Positions 50,400 to 59,212 of a stretch of DNA of 64,000 nt are shown here, piece by piece. Position 1 is the stretch's first letter. Each line of letters starts with the position of its first letter. The stretch is from Spirosoma utsteinense (GTDB taxonomy: Bacteria; Bacteroidota; Bacteroidia; Cytophagales; Spirosomataceae), in the NCBI RefSeq assembly GCF_014282275.1, contig NZ_VFIA01000032.1, positions 1 through 64,000 on the forward strand, read 5' to 3'. Made by a program: the position numbers and the translations under genes. Under the pieces are notes generated by a model that saw only the letters and a list, made by a program, of their open reading frames with translations, made no database searches and was not told the DNA's origin.

Positions 50400-52193
50400 C
50401 TATTTATACGCTGGATTCTGGATCAGCGTGGGCGCTCCACTTTTGAACGCATTATCAATAGCCTGCTGTGGGACGGGGAAATACTCGTTCTTCCCTTTGG
50501 TGAAGCGCCCGGTTTTCAGGTACGTGCGCTTTTCCCCCTCCTTAATCAGGTACGCGCTCAACGTTTGGTCGGCAATACCCCAGCGAACCAGATCGAAGAA
50601 ACGGTGACCTTCCATGGCAAACTCCAGCCGGGTTTCGAACCGAACTGCTTTCCGGGCCGCTTCTTTGGTCGCGAAAACAGGCGAGGCCGCTCCGTATTCA
50701 GCAATAACATAGTTGGCAGCAGGCTCATTCAGTTCGGTATACGCATCGCGGGTATCGCCGGGGAGCGCCTTCCGGACAAAGTCGGCGGGGTTGGCCGCCC
50801 GCTTCCGAACCAGATTGACCAGTTCACGGGCACGGCTCAGGCTCCCTACTTCGACCTCCGCTTCGGCCAGCCACAGCAATACGCTGGCGTACCGGATCAG
50901 CCGGTAGTTGTTGGCCGTCAGGTTCTGCCAGCCGACACCCAGCAGGGTATTTTTCTTAGACGCCACGTGCTTCTTGGGCGAGTAAGGCCCGGCATAGGTC
51001 TGATCCCGGATAAAGTCGCTGTTGTGGATCTTGAAATCCTTGTACAGAATACCCCGGCGACCAACCGTCCAGTCCAGACGAGGGTCCAGCGTACCCGTGT
51101 AAGGCGTGTAAGCGGCTTCCAGCGCAACACCCTGGTCGTTTTTCACGTCGACATCGTTGAACGTATCGAGCAACGGCAAGCCCGTAGCGTCGGTTTTGTA
51201 GGCGTTCACCAGGTTCTGCGATGGCTGGTAGAAACCACAGCAGCCCCAGGGCGATGCGTAGGGGTGGGCCAGACCCATACCCGCCGTGGCCGCTCCATCG
51301 TCAGATGCCGATTTGGCATACTGCACCTCGAAGATCGACTCGGCATTATTACGCGTATCCGAATCGAAATTCTGAGAGAAGTTGCTCATCAGGCTAAACT
51401 TGCCACTGTTTACGATCTGATCGAGTACCGTTTTAGCAGCCTGTAGTTTTGCCGCATTCGGCGCACCGGTGGCTACATCAAACCCCTGAAACATGTACGT
51501 TTTGCCGAGATGCGCCAGCGCGGCCCACTTGGTAGGGCGGCCGGGTTGGGCCTGCGTTTCGGGAAGCCCGGCGGCAGCAGCCTGGAAATCAGCTTCGATA
51601 TTAGGCCAGATCTCTTTGTCGTTCGGTATTTTGGTCGAGTTTGGGTCGGCTACATCGTACGTTTTCTCGTCGATGTAGGGCACGTAGCGGAAAATCTTGC
51701 GGGCCTCGAAGTGATAATACCCCCGCAGAAACTTGGCTTCGGCTTCGATCTGCTTCCGGCGGGCGTCGGTGATATCTTTTGCCTCGGCCAGGTTATCAAG
51801 CACGTTATTGGTACGGGCCACGCCTTCGTACAGCCCACGCCACTTGTTACGGATGTGTCCGTTGGTAGCCTGAAAATCGTACCGTTCGAGGAACGACTGC
51901 TCCGGCTGGTCGCCCGAGTCGGTCCCTTTATACGCATCGTCGGAGGTAAGGCCGCCAAATACCCAGTTCTGGACTTCATTGTTCCAGGCGTCCTGGCCGT
52001 CGATACCCTGCCCATCGAGCATTCCGTAGGCCCCAATCAGGATACCCTCGATGCCCTGGTTATTGGACAGCGAATTAGGACTATACTGCCCCTGTGGCGG
52101 GCGGGTCAGGAAATCGTTACTGCACGCATCCAGCATCAGCAATCCACCGAGGACCAGCGCCGACACAGCGATTTTTTTATGAACCGTTTGCAT
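50400..52193 (-). CDS. SusD/RagB-type surface glycan-binding lipoprotein
   Basis: 597 residues. Lipobox after a short signal (VLGGLLMLDACSND), then SusD features: FLTRPPQGQYSPNSLSNNQGIEGILIGAYG, the helical TPR-like core (ARTNNVLDNLAEAKDITDA, EAKFLRGYYHFEARKIF), and a C-terminal domain with RFETRLEFAMEGHRFFDLVRWG. SusD proteins bind glycans at the cell surface and hand them to the SusC transporter. The SusC gene lies 28 bases upstream on the same strand. The target glycan is unknown; no glycosidase is encoded nearby, so this is an orphan uptake pair rather than a full polysaccharide utilisation locus. Confidence 0.93.
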   Translation of the reverse strand: MQTVHKKIAVSALVLGGLLMLDACSNDFLTRPPQGQYSPNSLSNNQGIEGILIGAYGMLDGQGIDGQDAWNNEVQNWVFGGLTSDDAYKGTDSGDQPEQSFLERYDFQATNGHIRNKWRGLYEGVARTNNVLDNLAEAKDITDARRKQIEAEAKFLRGYYHFEARKIFRYVPYIDEKTYDVADPNSTKIPNDKEIWPNIEADFQAAAAGLPETQAQPGRPTKWAALAHLGKTYMFQGFDVATGAPNAAKLQAAKTVLDQIVNSGKFSLMSNFSQNFDSDTRNNAESIFEVQYAKSASDDGAATAGMGLAHPYASPWGCCGFYQPSQNLVNAYKTDATGLPLLDTFNDVDVKNDQGVALEAAYTPYTGTLDPRLDWTVGRRGILYKDFKIHNSDFIRDQTYAGPYSPKKHVASKKNTLLGVGWQNLTANNYRLIRYASVLLWLAEAEVEVGSLSRARELVNLVRKRAANPADFVRKALPGDTRDAYTELNEPAANYVIAEYGAASPVFATKEAARKAVRFETRLEFAMEGHRFFDLVRWGIADQTLSAYLIKEGEKRTYLKTGRFTKGKNEYFPVPQQAIDNAFKSGAPTLIQNPAYK

Positions 52194-52221
52194 AATCTAT
52201 GCGAGTTTTTTTATGAGTTGA

Positions 52222-55200
52222 TTAAAATGCCAGGTTCAAGCCAACCAGCAGTGAGCGAGACACGGGCAAATAGCCGCCGTCGAAGCCGAGGTTCCGGTTC
52301 CGGTCTGAATTGGTGTTGTTCGAGATACTGATCTCCGGGTTCAGCCCGGTGTACTTGGTAACTGTCAGCAGGTTCTGGCCCTGCACGTACACCTGGCAGC
52401 TACTCAGCCCAAGCCGGGATAGTACCGTTTTGGGAATTGTATAGCCAAGCTGGACGTTTTTCAGCCGGAAGTACGAGCCGTTCTCGATAAAGTAAGTAGA
52501 TGGCAGGCTACTGGTCTGGTCGTTGGCATCCGGAATGGGCGTTGTACCACCCTTGTTGGTTGGCGACCATGCTTCGTACAGGGCGCGGGGCGACCGGTTG
52601 CCCTGGAACGTGTTGAAATCCGTGAAGTAGCGGGTGTAGTTGAAAATATCATTCCCCTGCGAACCACTGCCAAACAGGGTCAGATCGAAGGCTTTGTAGC
52701 CCAGGTTTACGTTCAGCCCGTAGGTGAAATCGGGGTGCGGGTTGCCAATAACGGTCCGGTCAGCATCCGTAATGGTTCCGTCGCCATTGACATCGTCAAA
52801 CTTGAACTTGCCCGCCCGGTTGTAGGAGCTGGTACCAAACTGTGGCCATGCCCTGGCCTCCTCTTCCGACTGGAAAATACCCAGCACCTTGTACCCAAAG
52901 AACGACGAGACAGGCAAACCCGCCTGCGTAACCGTTACGCCACCGCCCGGAACGCGCGAGCTATACCCAAAATAGCGGGTGTTCTCGCTCTCATCGAGTT
53001 TCAGCACTTTGTTGCGGTAGGTGGCCACGTTGCCCGTTACACTATACCGCAAAGCACCCACCTGATTGCGGTAGCTGATGGCAAGATCGATACCCCGGTT
53101 TTGCATACTACCCACGTTGTAGGACGGAATGTCGGCATCACCGGCGGTAAACGTAAAGGGCGTCGTGAAGAGCATATCCGTTGTTTTCCGGCTCCAGACA
53201 TCGAAGTTGATCTCCAGTTTGCTGGCCAGCAGAGACAGGTCAAGGCCCAGGTTGGTCGAGGCTGTCGATTCCCATTTAGCATTGGGGTTACCAAAGCGCT
53301 GGGGGCTGAAACCAATCGTTGCCGTACTGGTGCTGCCGTCGATCGGGTAGCCATTGTGAAATGTGTCGGACCGGTAGGTCGTGTAGGAGTTGTAATCGCC
53401 GATGGCCTGGTTACCCGTAATACCAAAACCAGCGCGCAGCTTCAGGTCATTGACGAACGGCACGTTATTCTTGAAGAAGTTCTCTTCCGAAATCCGCCAG
53501 CCCGCACTCACCGCCGGAAAAAGCGCACTGTTGGAGGCCGACAGGAAACGCGACGATTTATCCTGCCGCAGGATACCCTGAATCAGGTATTTATCGCCGA
53601 AGGCGTAGTTAACCTTGCCGAACAGCGAGAACAGCGAGTAATCCTGTTCTATCCGACCTTCATTGCTCGACGAGGAGCGGTTGCCCAGATCGAGGTAGCT
53701 CTGAATGGACAACTGATCGTTGAAGAAACCACTGCGGAACGCACCGAAAAACTCCTGGTACTGCCGGATAGCTTCCGTCCCAACGAAGGCATCGATCTTA
53801 TGGACGGTGTTCAGGGTCTTGGTATAGCTCAGCGTATTGGTCCAGACCCACTGGTAATTGTAGCGATTCTGGTCGGTCAGTTCGAGGTTGAAGTTACCCT
53901 CGATGTATTCAGGATTGGCCCGGCGGAGGTATTTGGCGCGGTCGCCGTTGGCGTCGATACCAATGGAAGAACGGGCGGTGAAACCGGCAGGCAGATCCAC
54001 TTCGGCGTAGGCATTACCAAATACGCGGAGGCTGTTATAGCGATTGTCGCGCTGGCGGTAGAGCGTGGCCAACGGGTTTTCGTTGTTACCCAGATTCAGG
54101 CCCCGGCTACCGGCAAAGTTACCGGCAATATCATATACGGGTAGCAGCGGGTGGTGCTTGAAAGCGCCCGAAACCGCGTTCTGCTCTTCGTTGTTATTGA
54201 AACCGCCTTTCCGGCTGCTGTAGGCCACTGTCAGGTTTTCGCCGATACGAATGCGCTTCTTCACGTTAAATTCGGTGTTGGCCCGGATCGAGTAACGGTC
54301 AAAACCAATGTGTTTGACCGTTCCCTGCTGGTTGAAATAATTGACCGTCAGCGCATAGCGCCCTGTCTCTGAACCACCCGTAGCCCCAATCTGGTAGTTC
54401 TGGATGGGTGCCGACTGGGTTACTTCATCAAACCAGTTGGTGTTGGCCGAGCGCGTGATGGGGTAAATGTTGCTCGGGGTCAGGGAGTACAGATTAGGAT
54501 TCACACCAGCTGTCCCTTCCTTGCCGGCACTCGGAAAAACGTAGGCAGGAATCGTCACCTCGCCGTTTGCTCCGTAGGCATACTGTCCGTGTGAGGGCGT
54601 TTTACCCGCGCCGAGGTCAGCCTGGTACAGGTACCGGCCCAGCTCTTCGGAGTTCAGCGTTTCGCCTTTCTTGGCCCACTGCTGCGACCCGTAGTAGGAG
54701 TTGACGGTGATCTGCGATACACCCGCCTTTCCTTTCTTGGTCGTGATGATGATAACACCGTTGGCCGCCCGCGATCCATAGATCGACGAAGCCGAGGCAT
54801 CTTTCAGCACCTGAAACGTTTCGATGTCGTTCGGGTTGATCGTACCGAGGTTTTGCGTCGGTACGCCATCGATGATGTAAAGTGGATCATTATTACCAAT
54901 CGTACCAAACCCCCGGATCCGTACCGTAGCACTACCACCCGGCGTGGCATCGGACGTGACGGTTACACCCGCAACCCGGCCCTGCAACTGCTGGGATACA
55001 TCTGTGGCCGGAATCGAGAGCAGCTCTTTGGTATTCACCGTAGCAACAGCACCCGTGATGTCGCGCCGGGACTGGGCACTATAGCCCGTTACGACAACTT
55101 CATTCAGGGTCGATACATCCTCGGTCAGCGTGATATTAATACTGGTTTGATTGCCAACGGCGATTTCCTGCGCCTTGTAACCAATGAATGAAACGACAAG

Positions 55201-55425
55201 CACCGCTCCGTTTTCGGCCTGAATGCTGTAATCTCCACTGGCATTGGTCGTTACTCCGCGGGCAGTCCCTTTAACGGATACGTTGGCCCCGGGGATACCG
55301 CCACCGTCGCCCTGCCCACTTACCTTACCCGTTCGGACGGGCCCTTGCCCAAACGTTAGTGTCACCGAGAGCAATAAGCTCATCAGCAGGCACAGTCTTG
55401 CTGTTGAACAGAAGATGTTCCTCAT
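52222..55425 (-). CDS. SusC/RagA-type TonB-dependent outer-membrane transporter
   Basis: 1067 residues. Signal peptide (MRNIFCSTARLCLLMSLLLS), a carboxypeptidase-like domain (~35-105, GQGDGGGIPGANVSVKGTA ... LVVSFIGYKAQEI), the TonB-box/plug region (LNEVVVTGYSAQSRRDITGA, LQGRVAGVTV, DPLYIIDGVPTQN, IYGSRAANGVIIITTKKG) and a barrel ending LLVGLNLAF. SusC proteins import glycan oligomers with energy from TonB. It leads the operon with SusD downstream. The CI-like regulator upstream on the same strand (55705) is 280 bases away and is probably not part of it. Confidence 0.95.
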   Translation of the reverse strand: MRNIFCSTARLCLLMSLLLSVTLTFGQGPVRTGKVSGQGDGGGIPGANVSVKGTARGVTTNASGDYSIQAENGAVLVVSFIGYKAQEIAVGNQTSINITLTEDVSTLNEVVVTGYSAQSRRDITGAVATVNTKELLSIPATDVSQQLQGRVAGVTVTSDATPGGSATVRIRGFGTIGNNDPLYIIDGVPTQNLGTINPNDIETFQVLKDASASSIYGSRAANGVIIITTKKGKAGVSQITVNSYYGSQQWAKKGETLNSEELGRYLYQADLGAGKTPSHGQYAYGANGEVTIPAYVFPSAGKEGTAGVNPNLYSLTPSNIYPITRSANTNWFDEVTQSAPIQNYQIGATGGSETGRYALTVNYFNQQGTVKHIGFDRYSIRANTEFNVKKRIRIGENLTVAYSSRKGGFNNNEEQNAVSGAFKHHPLLPVYDIAGNFAGSRGLNLGNNENPLATLYRQRDNRYNSLRVFGNAYAEVDLPAGFTARSSIGIDANGDRAKYLRRANPEYIEGNFNLELTDQNRYNYQWVWTNTLSYTKTLNTVHKIDAFVGTEAIRQYQEFFGAFRSGFFNDQLSIQSYLDLGNRSSSSNEGRIEQDYSLFSLFGKVNYAFGDKYLIQGILRQDKSSRFLSASNSALFPAVSAGWRISEENFFKNNVPFVNDLKLRAGFGITGNQAIGDYNSYTTYRSDTFHNGYPIDGSTSTATIGFSPQRFGNPNAKWESTASTNLGLDLSLLASKLEINFDVWSRKTTDMLFTTPFTFTAGDADIPSYNVGSMQNRGIDLAISYRNQVGALRYSVTGNVATYRNKVLKLDESENTRYFGYSSRVPGGGVTVTQAGLPVSSFFGYKVLGIFQSEEEARAWPQFGTSSYNRAGKFKFDDVNGDGTITDADRTVIGNPHPDFTYGLNVNLGYKAFDLTLFGSGSQGNDIFNYTRYFTDFNTFQGNRSPRALYEAWSPTNKGGTTPIPDANDQTSSLPSTYFIENGSYFRLKNVQLGYTIPKTVLSRLGLSSCQVYVQGQNLLTVTKYTGLNPEISISNNTNSDRNRNLGFDGGYLPVSRSLLVGLNLAF

Positions 55426-55704
55426 GAATGAAAATATTAATTTAGGTTATATTTGTATAAGTATTTATACGCAAGCAAATAAGTAATTGTTAGTATAATA
55501 ATCAATAGTATTTTATTTAATGTGGGAATAATGAAAAAAACCAGCATAAACAGCTAGTTTGACATTTAAATAATGCTACGCTTAGATAAGTATTTTTACT
55601 TAACGCCTTTATTATTTATTATTCACTTTACGCGAAGCCAGGCTTACGTGGAATGGATTGATAATCCGTTCTACATAAGCCTGGCTTCGCGTAAAGTGAG
55701 TTAG
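55426..55704. other. Intergenic region upstream of susC with a 23-bp hairpin
   Basis: AT-rich bases 55426-55600 probably hold the susC promoter. The perfect inverted repeat 55624-55646/55676-55698 (CACTTTACGCG...) lies six bases after the stop of the CI-like gene and could act as its terminator. Nothing else is seen. Confidence 0.6.
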
Positions 55705-56076
55705 CTATACGTTCCTGTCGTCCCGAAGCGCGGCTAATTCGGCGAGCAGCTGATCATTGGTGGCTTGTAGCAGTGCCATCCGTTCATTTAATTGGAAGAG
55801 CAGAAATTCCACGTTACGCAGCCGCTCCTCGGTCGTAATAGCCGCCGATGGCGAGTTAAGCTGTTTGAACATCAGCCCTTCACCCCGCAATAGCCAGTCA
55901 CCATTGACCTGGGGGTAAGCAGTCAGAATTTTCTCGAGCGTGTCGTAGCGCGGCTTAAGCCGACCGTGCAGAATGTGGTACACTTTTTCGCCCCGATGTT
56001 CGCCCAGCTGTCGGGCAAACTCCAAAACACTGACGTTAAGAGCGTCAATTAATTGCTGAAGACGGGTTTCGATCAT
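55705..56076 (-). CDS. CI-like helix-turn-helix regulator with C-terminal coiled coil
   Basis: 123 residues. The N-terminal helix-turn-helix (IDALNVSVLEFARQLGEHRG, then VYHILHGRLKPRYDTL) resembles the XRE/CI type of Bacteroidota prophages, followed by the NGDWLLRGEG motif that ends that domain. The C-terminal part is a leucine-zipper-like coiled coil (RNVEFLLFQLNERMALLQAT). There is no peptidase domain, so it is not cleaved like LexA. It is divergent from the nuclease cassette at 56335, with two operator-like sites between them, so it is likely a repressor of that cassette. Confidence 0.75.
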   Translation of the reverse strand: MIETRLQQLIDALNVSVLEFARQLGEHRGEKVYHILHGRLKPRYDTLEKILTAYPQVNGDWLLRGEGLMFKQLNSPSAAITTEERLRNVEFLLFQLNERMALLQATNDQLLAELAALRDDRNV

Positions 56077-56174
56077 GGCATATACGGGGCAGCAGGGTAC
56101 TGGAAAAGGTGGGGCGGGCCGTGTTTCTAACGTATATCCGGGCCCCTGGGCGGCTTATCTACAGCCTTGCTCAC

Positions 56175-56196
56175 TTTTACACACAAAACTGTAAAA
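56175..56196. promoter_or_regulatory. Operator-like palindrome 1
   Basis: TTTTACA and TGTAAAA are inverted around eight bases (TTTTACACACAAAACTGT...). It lies between the CI-like gene and the divergent cassette. A TATAAT-like box follows at 56204-56209. Confidence 0.55.
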
Positions 56197-56228
56197 TAAG
56201 CGCTATAATATGAGGAAACGGGTTTGCT

Positions 56229-56249
56229 TTTTACGCGAAACTGTGTAAT
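56229..56249. promoter_or_regulatory. Operator-like palindrome 2
   Basis: TTTTAC, a gap, then AAACTGTGTAA: same pattern as operator 1, TTTTAC(N)AAACTGT. Two copies of the pattern between divergent genes are typical of a phage-type repressor region. Confidence 0.5.
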
Positions 56250-56334
56250 TTTAAGTCAGTAAACAGCACCCTTATAAAAGGCAAAAGGGACCGCAAAACG
56301 GGTCCCCTGCTTGAACAGTAAACAACAAATACTA

Positions 56335-56988
56335 ATGAACACGCAAAACAACGGCCAAATCGAGACAATTCAAAGCGAAACCGTTCCTAACCCGTTTCAA
56401 AAGGGTACCGAATCTGTTGGCGAGTTGTCTGGCAACGGGACTGCCCGACGCTATAAATACCTGGAAGGGCACCCCCGCCAGTATCGCTTCGATGCAAAAG
56501 AGGGCGTATTCAATATCAACGGTGCCGAAAAGCTGGGGCGTACACTTACCTTTCAGCCTATTGCCTGGCGCATATTCACGGACAACATCCTGAATATGGG
56601 CACCAAGAACTGGGCTGAAATCTTCTTCATCGATGAGAAGAACTGTGTGTCGGCAGTGCTGTTCCATGGCTATTCCGTCGATAATATCTTCCGGCTGATC
56701 GAACCACTCTACTACGACGACTTGACCCTCGCCGACGTCGTGATCACGGCCATTGCCGAGAAGAAAGAGAATACTAAAATTCATCCAAAGGGCGTCTACT
56801 ACATCGCGAACTTCACCTACAAGATGGCCGATGAAAAGCAGACGCAGGTATTAAAGCAGTTTGCGCAGGAAGCCAAAATCTTCCGTCAGGAAACGCTCAC
56901 CGACATCGCCAATATTAAAACTGCGATGAACTACTACAACCCCTTTGCCAACGTTGCCGAAGAAGCAACGCTGCTGCCGGCGGGTTGA
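56335..56988 (+). CDS. Phage-like hypothetical protein of the nuclease cassette
   Basis: About 217 residues from the ATG at 56335. A central segment (RKYLEG-like YKYLEGHPRQYRFDAKEGVF, TFQPIAWRIFTDNI, VSAVLFHGYSVDNIFRL) is beta-rich and the C-terminus (KQTQVLKQFAQEAKIFRQE) is helical. I do not recognise it; by its position before a PD-(D/E)XK nuclease it may be a single-strand-binding or annealing-type phage protein. No signal peptide. It is divergent from the CI-like gene and overlaps nothing. Confidence 0.55.
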   Translation: MNTQNNGQIETIQSETVPNPFQKGTESVGELSGNGTARRYKYLEGHPRQYRFDAKEGVFNINGAEKLGRTLTFQPIAWRIFTDNILNMGTKNWAEIFFIDEKNCVSAVLFHGYSVDNIFRLIEPLYYDDLTLADVVITAIAEKKENTKIHPKGVYYIANFTYKMADEKQTQVLKQFAQEAKIFRQETLTDIANIKTAMNYYNPFANVAEEATLLPAG

Positions 56989-57067
56989 GCCTGACCTGTT
57001 TTTTTCCTGCTTGCCGGCACGCTACCAGGGGTGCCGTGCATACTGCATACCCCAAACGCTCTCTGTC

Positions 57068-57853
57068 ATGATTTCACCCAGTGCCACTCAACTCACCCAG
57101 TCGCTTTTCAGCCCTGCTGACGAATATCGCTCTATACCACGTGTGTCGAACTCAGACCTCACCCGGCTCAAGGAAGAACACCTGGGTTATGGAATGGGGA
57201 GCGGTCCGGCCCGGTACAATATGGACAAAGCGAAGGTCTTTGGCCGGACCTTCCATCAGCACCTGCTCGAACCCGAAACCATCGGTACGGTGCTTCAACA
57301 GTTATTACCCGACCTTACGCCAGGGCTGGACGCTATGGAGCCCGATCAGGTCGATAAGCTGGCTACGCTGATGAAAACCATTCGGCAGGATACATTCTGT
57401 CGGCGCTACCTGCAACGGTCCGAACGGGAGCGTACCGTACTCTCGACCGACCCAACGACGGGTGTTGCCTGCAAAGCACGGCTGGACATGGTCTATACCA
57501 GCCCAAAACGCCGGAATGCCCTCGTTATCGACGTAAAAACAACGTCGGCCAGGACCCAGGCTCAGTTTCTGGAGTCGTGCTACACCTATGACTACGACCG
57601 CCAGGCGGCCTTTTACGTGGATAGTCTGCGTCACTCGGACGAAAAAGCGTGGGATTCGACCCGGCAGTTCCGGTTTGTGTTCATCGGCGTCATGAAACAG
57701 CGTCCTCATCGCCTGTTTGCAATCGATGCTACGTCCATTCCCAATTTCATTGAGTATGGCCGTAAAAAGTACCGTTTCTGGCTGCGCAAATGGCGCGAAG
57801 AACAGTCAGCCATTGCTGTACCCAGCCAGGGGCTCTGGCAACTGAGTGCTTAA
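57068..57853 (+). CDS. PD-(D/E)XK nuclease-like protein (exonuclease VIII/RecE type)
   Basis: About 261 residues from the ATG at 57068; the frame to 56945 would overlap the previous gene and has no family sequence. The nuclease core is visible: an ACKARLDMVYTS strand with the first aspartate, ALVIDVKTTSA with the D-x-K motif, and CYTYDYDRQAAFYVD, the glutamine/tyrosine helix. This is the order of PDDEXK exonucleases of phage recombination cassettes. It probably degrades double-stranded ends to single strands. It is the second of three genes in the same direction. Confidence 0.78.
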   Translation: MISPSATQLTQSLFSPADEYRSIPRVSNSDLTRLKEEHLGYGMGSGPARYNMDKAKVFGRTFHQHLLEPETIGTVLQQLLPDLTPGLDAMEPDQVDKLATLMKTIRQDTFCRRYLQRSERERTVLSTDPTTGVACKARLDMVYTSPKRRNALVIDVKTTSARTQAQFLESCYTYDYDRQAAFYVDSLRHSDEKAWDSTRQFRFVFIGVMKQRPHRLFAIDATSIPNFIEYGRKKYRFWLRKWREEQSAIAVPSQGLWQLSA

Positions 57854-57883
57854 CACGAACGCACTCAAAATACACAACCGACT

Positions 57884-58231
57884 ATGAACGCATCCATCAT
57901 AACGTTAACACCCGACCAGCTCCATTTCGATTGGGGAACAGACGGGCTGGTACTCTGGATTGAAGAACTGGACGGGGCTGGCAGTCTGGCCAATCAACTG
58001 GACGAGGTTATGGACCGGATTGCGTTTGCCATCGAGCTGCAAACCGGCTGGGACCATCGTACCGATTCGGCTACCCTGCATCCCCTTTACGGCTACCGGC
58101 TGCTGCTGCGCGACGCGTCGGGCCTTTGGAACGCCGTCCAGACCGATGAGACCGGGCACTTTGCGGGCCTGATGCCGCTACAGGAAATGGATTATGAAGT
58201 CGCTTATGACAAAGTAATGTGGCTCGATTAG
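57884..58231 (+). CDS. Hypothetical protein of the nuclease cassette
   Basis: 115 residues. Acidic, with hydrophobic strands (LHFDWGTDGLVLWIEELDG, YGYRLLLRDASGLW). It has no recognisable motif. It starts 30 bases after the nuclease gene and ends at a terminator, so it is in the same transcription unit. It may be a partner of the nuclease; function unknown. Confidence 0.55.
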   Translation: MNASIITLTPDQLHFDWGTDGLVLWIEELDGAGSLANQLDEVMDRIAFAIELQTGWDHRTDSATLHPLYGYRLLLRDASGLWNAVQTDETGHFAGLMPLQEMDYEVAYDKVMWLD

Positions 58232-58254
58232 GTATGTCCTTTTCGTTAAAGACG

Positions 58255-58287
58255 ATGCCGAACCTGATAGTCAGGTTCGGCATTTTT
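58255..58287 (+). terminator. Terminator of the nuclease cassette
   Basis: ATGCCGAACCTGA (58255-58267) pairs with TCAGGTTCGGCAT (58271-58283), followed by a T-run. Confidence 0.9.
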
Positions 58288-58422
58288 CATAACAGAGCTG
58301 ATCACTTAAATTTGAGCGTTGTCCTGCTCACGCAGAAAACGTTGACTAAAACAACGGCAATCCGCAGCTAACTAACGTCAGCGCGGAAATAAAAAACCCA
58401 CTACGTAACAATCAGTAAAACC

Positions 58423-59001
58423 ATGAAACAGTCACTACTTCTTCTACTGGGCATGACCTGCCTGCAAAGCTGCTCGCCGAAGGAAAACGCTCCCCAGACA
58501 CCCCTGCCGATAGAATATGAATCCTGCTGCGGGGTGCAGCCGGTTAATTTTCAATTGGGTAAGCACTCGATATACGTACCGAACGTCTTCACGCCCAATA
58601 ACGACGGAGTCAATGACTATTTTTATCCGTTCGTCAGTTCCGGGATTGGCGAGGTACAGGGCTTTACAATCTTTAGTGCGGAGGGTGATACGGTGCTGTT
58701 TCAACGCCCAACCCTCGTTTATAACGACCTGGAGAATTATGCCTGGAACGGCTATCGGAATAACGGCTCAACCTTCAGCACGCGGTACCGGGGGCGATTT
58801 AAGTACGGCATGCGCATTGTCAGCAAGGACGGCTTGTTGCGCTTTGTAGAGGGTGAAGCCTGTAGCGTCCTTTGCGAACCGGGAACAACGGAACTGAAAG
58901 AAAAAAAGAGCTGCTTTTTCCCAAGTCAAGCCGGGAAAAATGACAAAATGGGCCTGCTAGACAGTTCGCTTACCAGTAAGGAGAAAAAATGTATAAACTA
59001 A
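58423..59001 (+). CDS. Lipoprotein with a free-standing CHU_C/gliding-motility C-terminal domain
   Basis: 192 residues. A lipobox is visible (MTCLQSCSPKE). The core is the type B sorting-type domain normally found at the C-terminus of T9SS cargo: IYVPNVFTPNNDGVNDYFYP, VQGFTIFSAEGDTV, ENYAWNGYRNNG and RGRFKYGMRIVSKDGLLR. Here it is the whole mature protein, followed by a lysine-rich tail that does not match the domain. It is therefore probably a periplasmic lipoprotein rather than a T9SS client. Confidence 0.75.
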   Translation: MKQSLLLLLGMTCLQSCSPKENAPQTPLPIEYESCCGVQPVNFQLGKHSIYVPNVFTPNNDGVNDYFYPFVSSGIGEVQGFTIFSAEGDTVLFQRPTLVYNDLENYAWNGYRNNGSTFSTRYRGRFKYGMRIVSKDGLLRFVEGEACSVLCEPGTTELKEKKSCFFPSQAGKNDKMGLLDSSLTSKEKKCIN

Positions 59002-59108
59002 TTTTCCTATCGACCGCTCAGATTTCAGCCAGCCTATAGGTTCACAAAAAAATGGATACCCCCGTTGACAAAATAGAAAAGATCATTTTCTGGCAGCAGA
59101 CACCAAAC

Positions 59109-59142
59109 AATGCCGAACCTGACTGCCGGGTTCGGTATTTTT
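59109..59142 (+). terminator. Second CCGAACC-type terminator
   Basis: AATGCCGAACC (59109-59119) pairs with GGTTCGGTATT (59129-59139), one G-U pair, then a T-run. Nearly the same stem as 58255. Confidence 0.8.
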
Positions 59143-59212
59143 ATTTTCGGGCATAGGCAACCTTCGGGCATGAGTTTACATCATTACCCAAACCAACCCC
59201 CACAGACTGCTT

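Noticed and set aside
52735..54144. A 469-residue plus-strand frame
   Set aside because: It is antisense to the susC gene.
50400..55425. A full polysaccharide utilisation locus
   Set aside because: Only the SusC/SusD pair is present; no glycosidase, polysaccharide lyase or sensor lies nearby.
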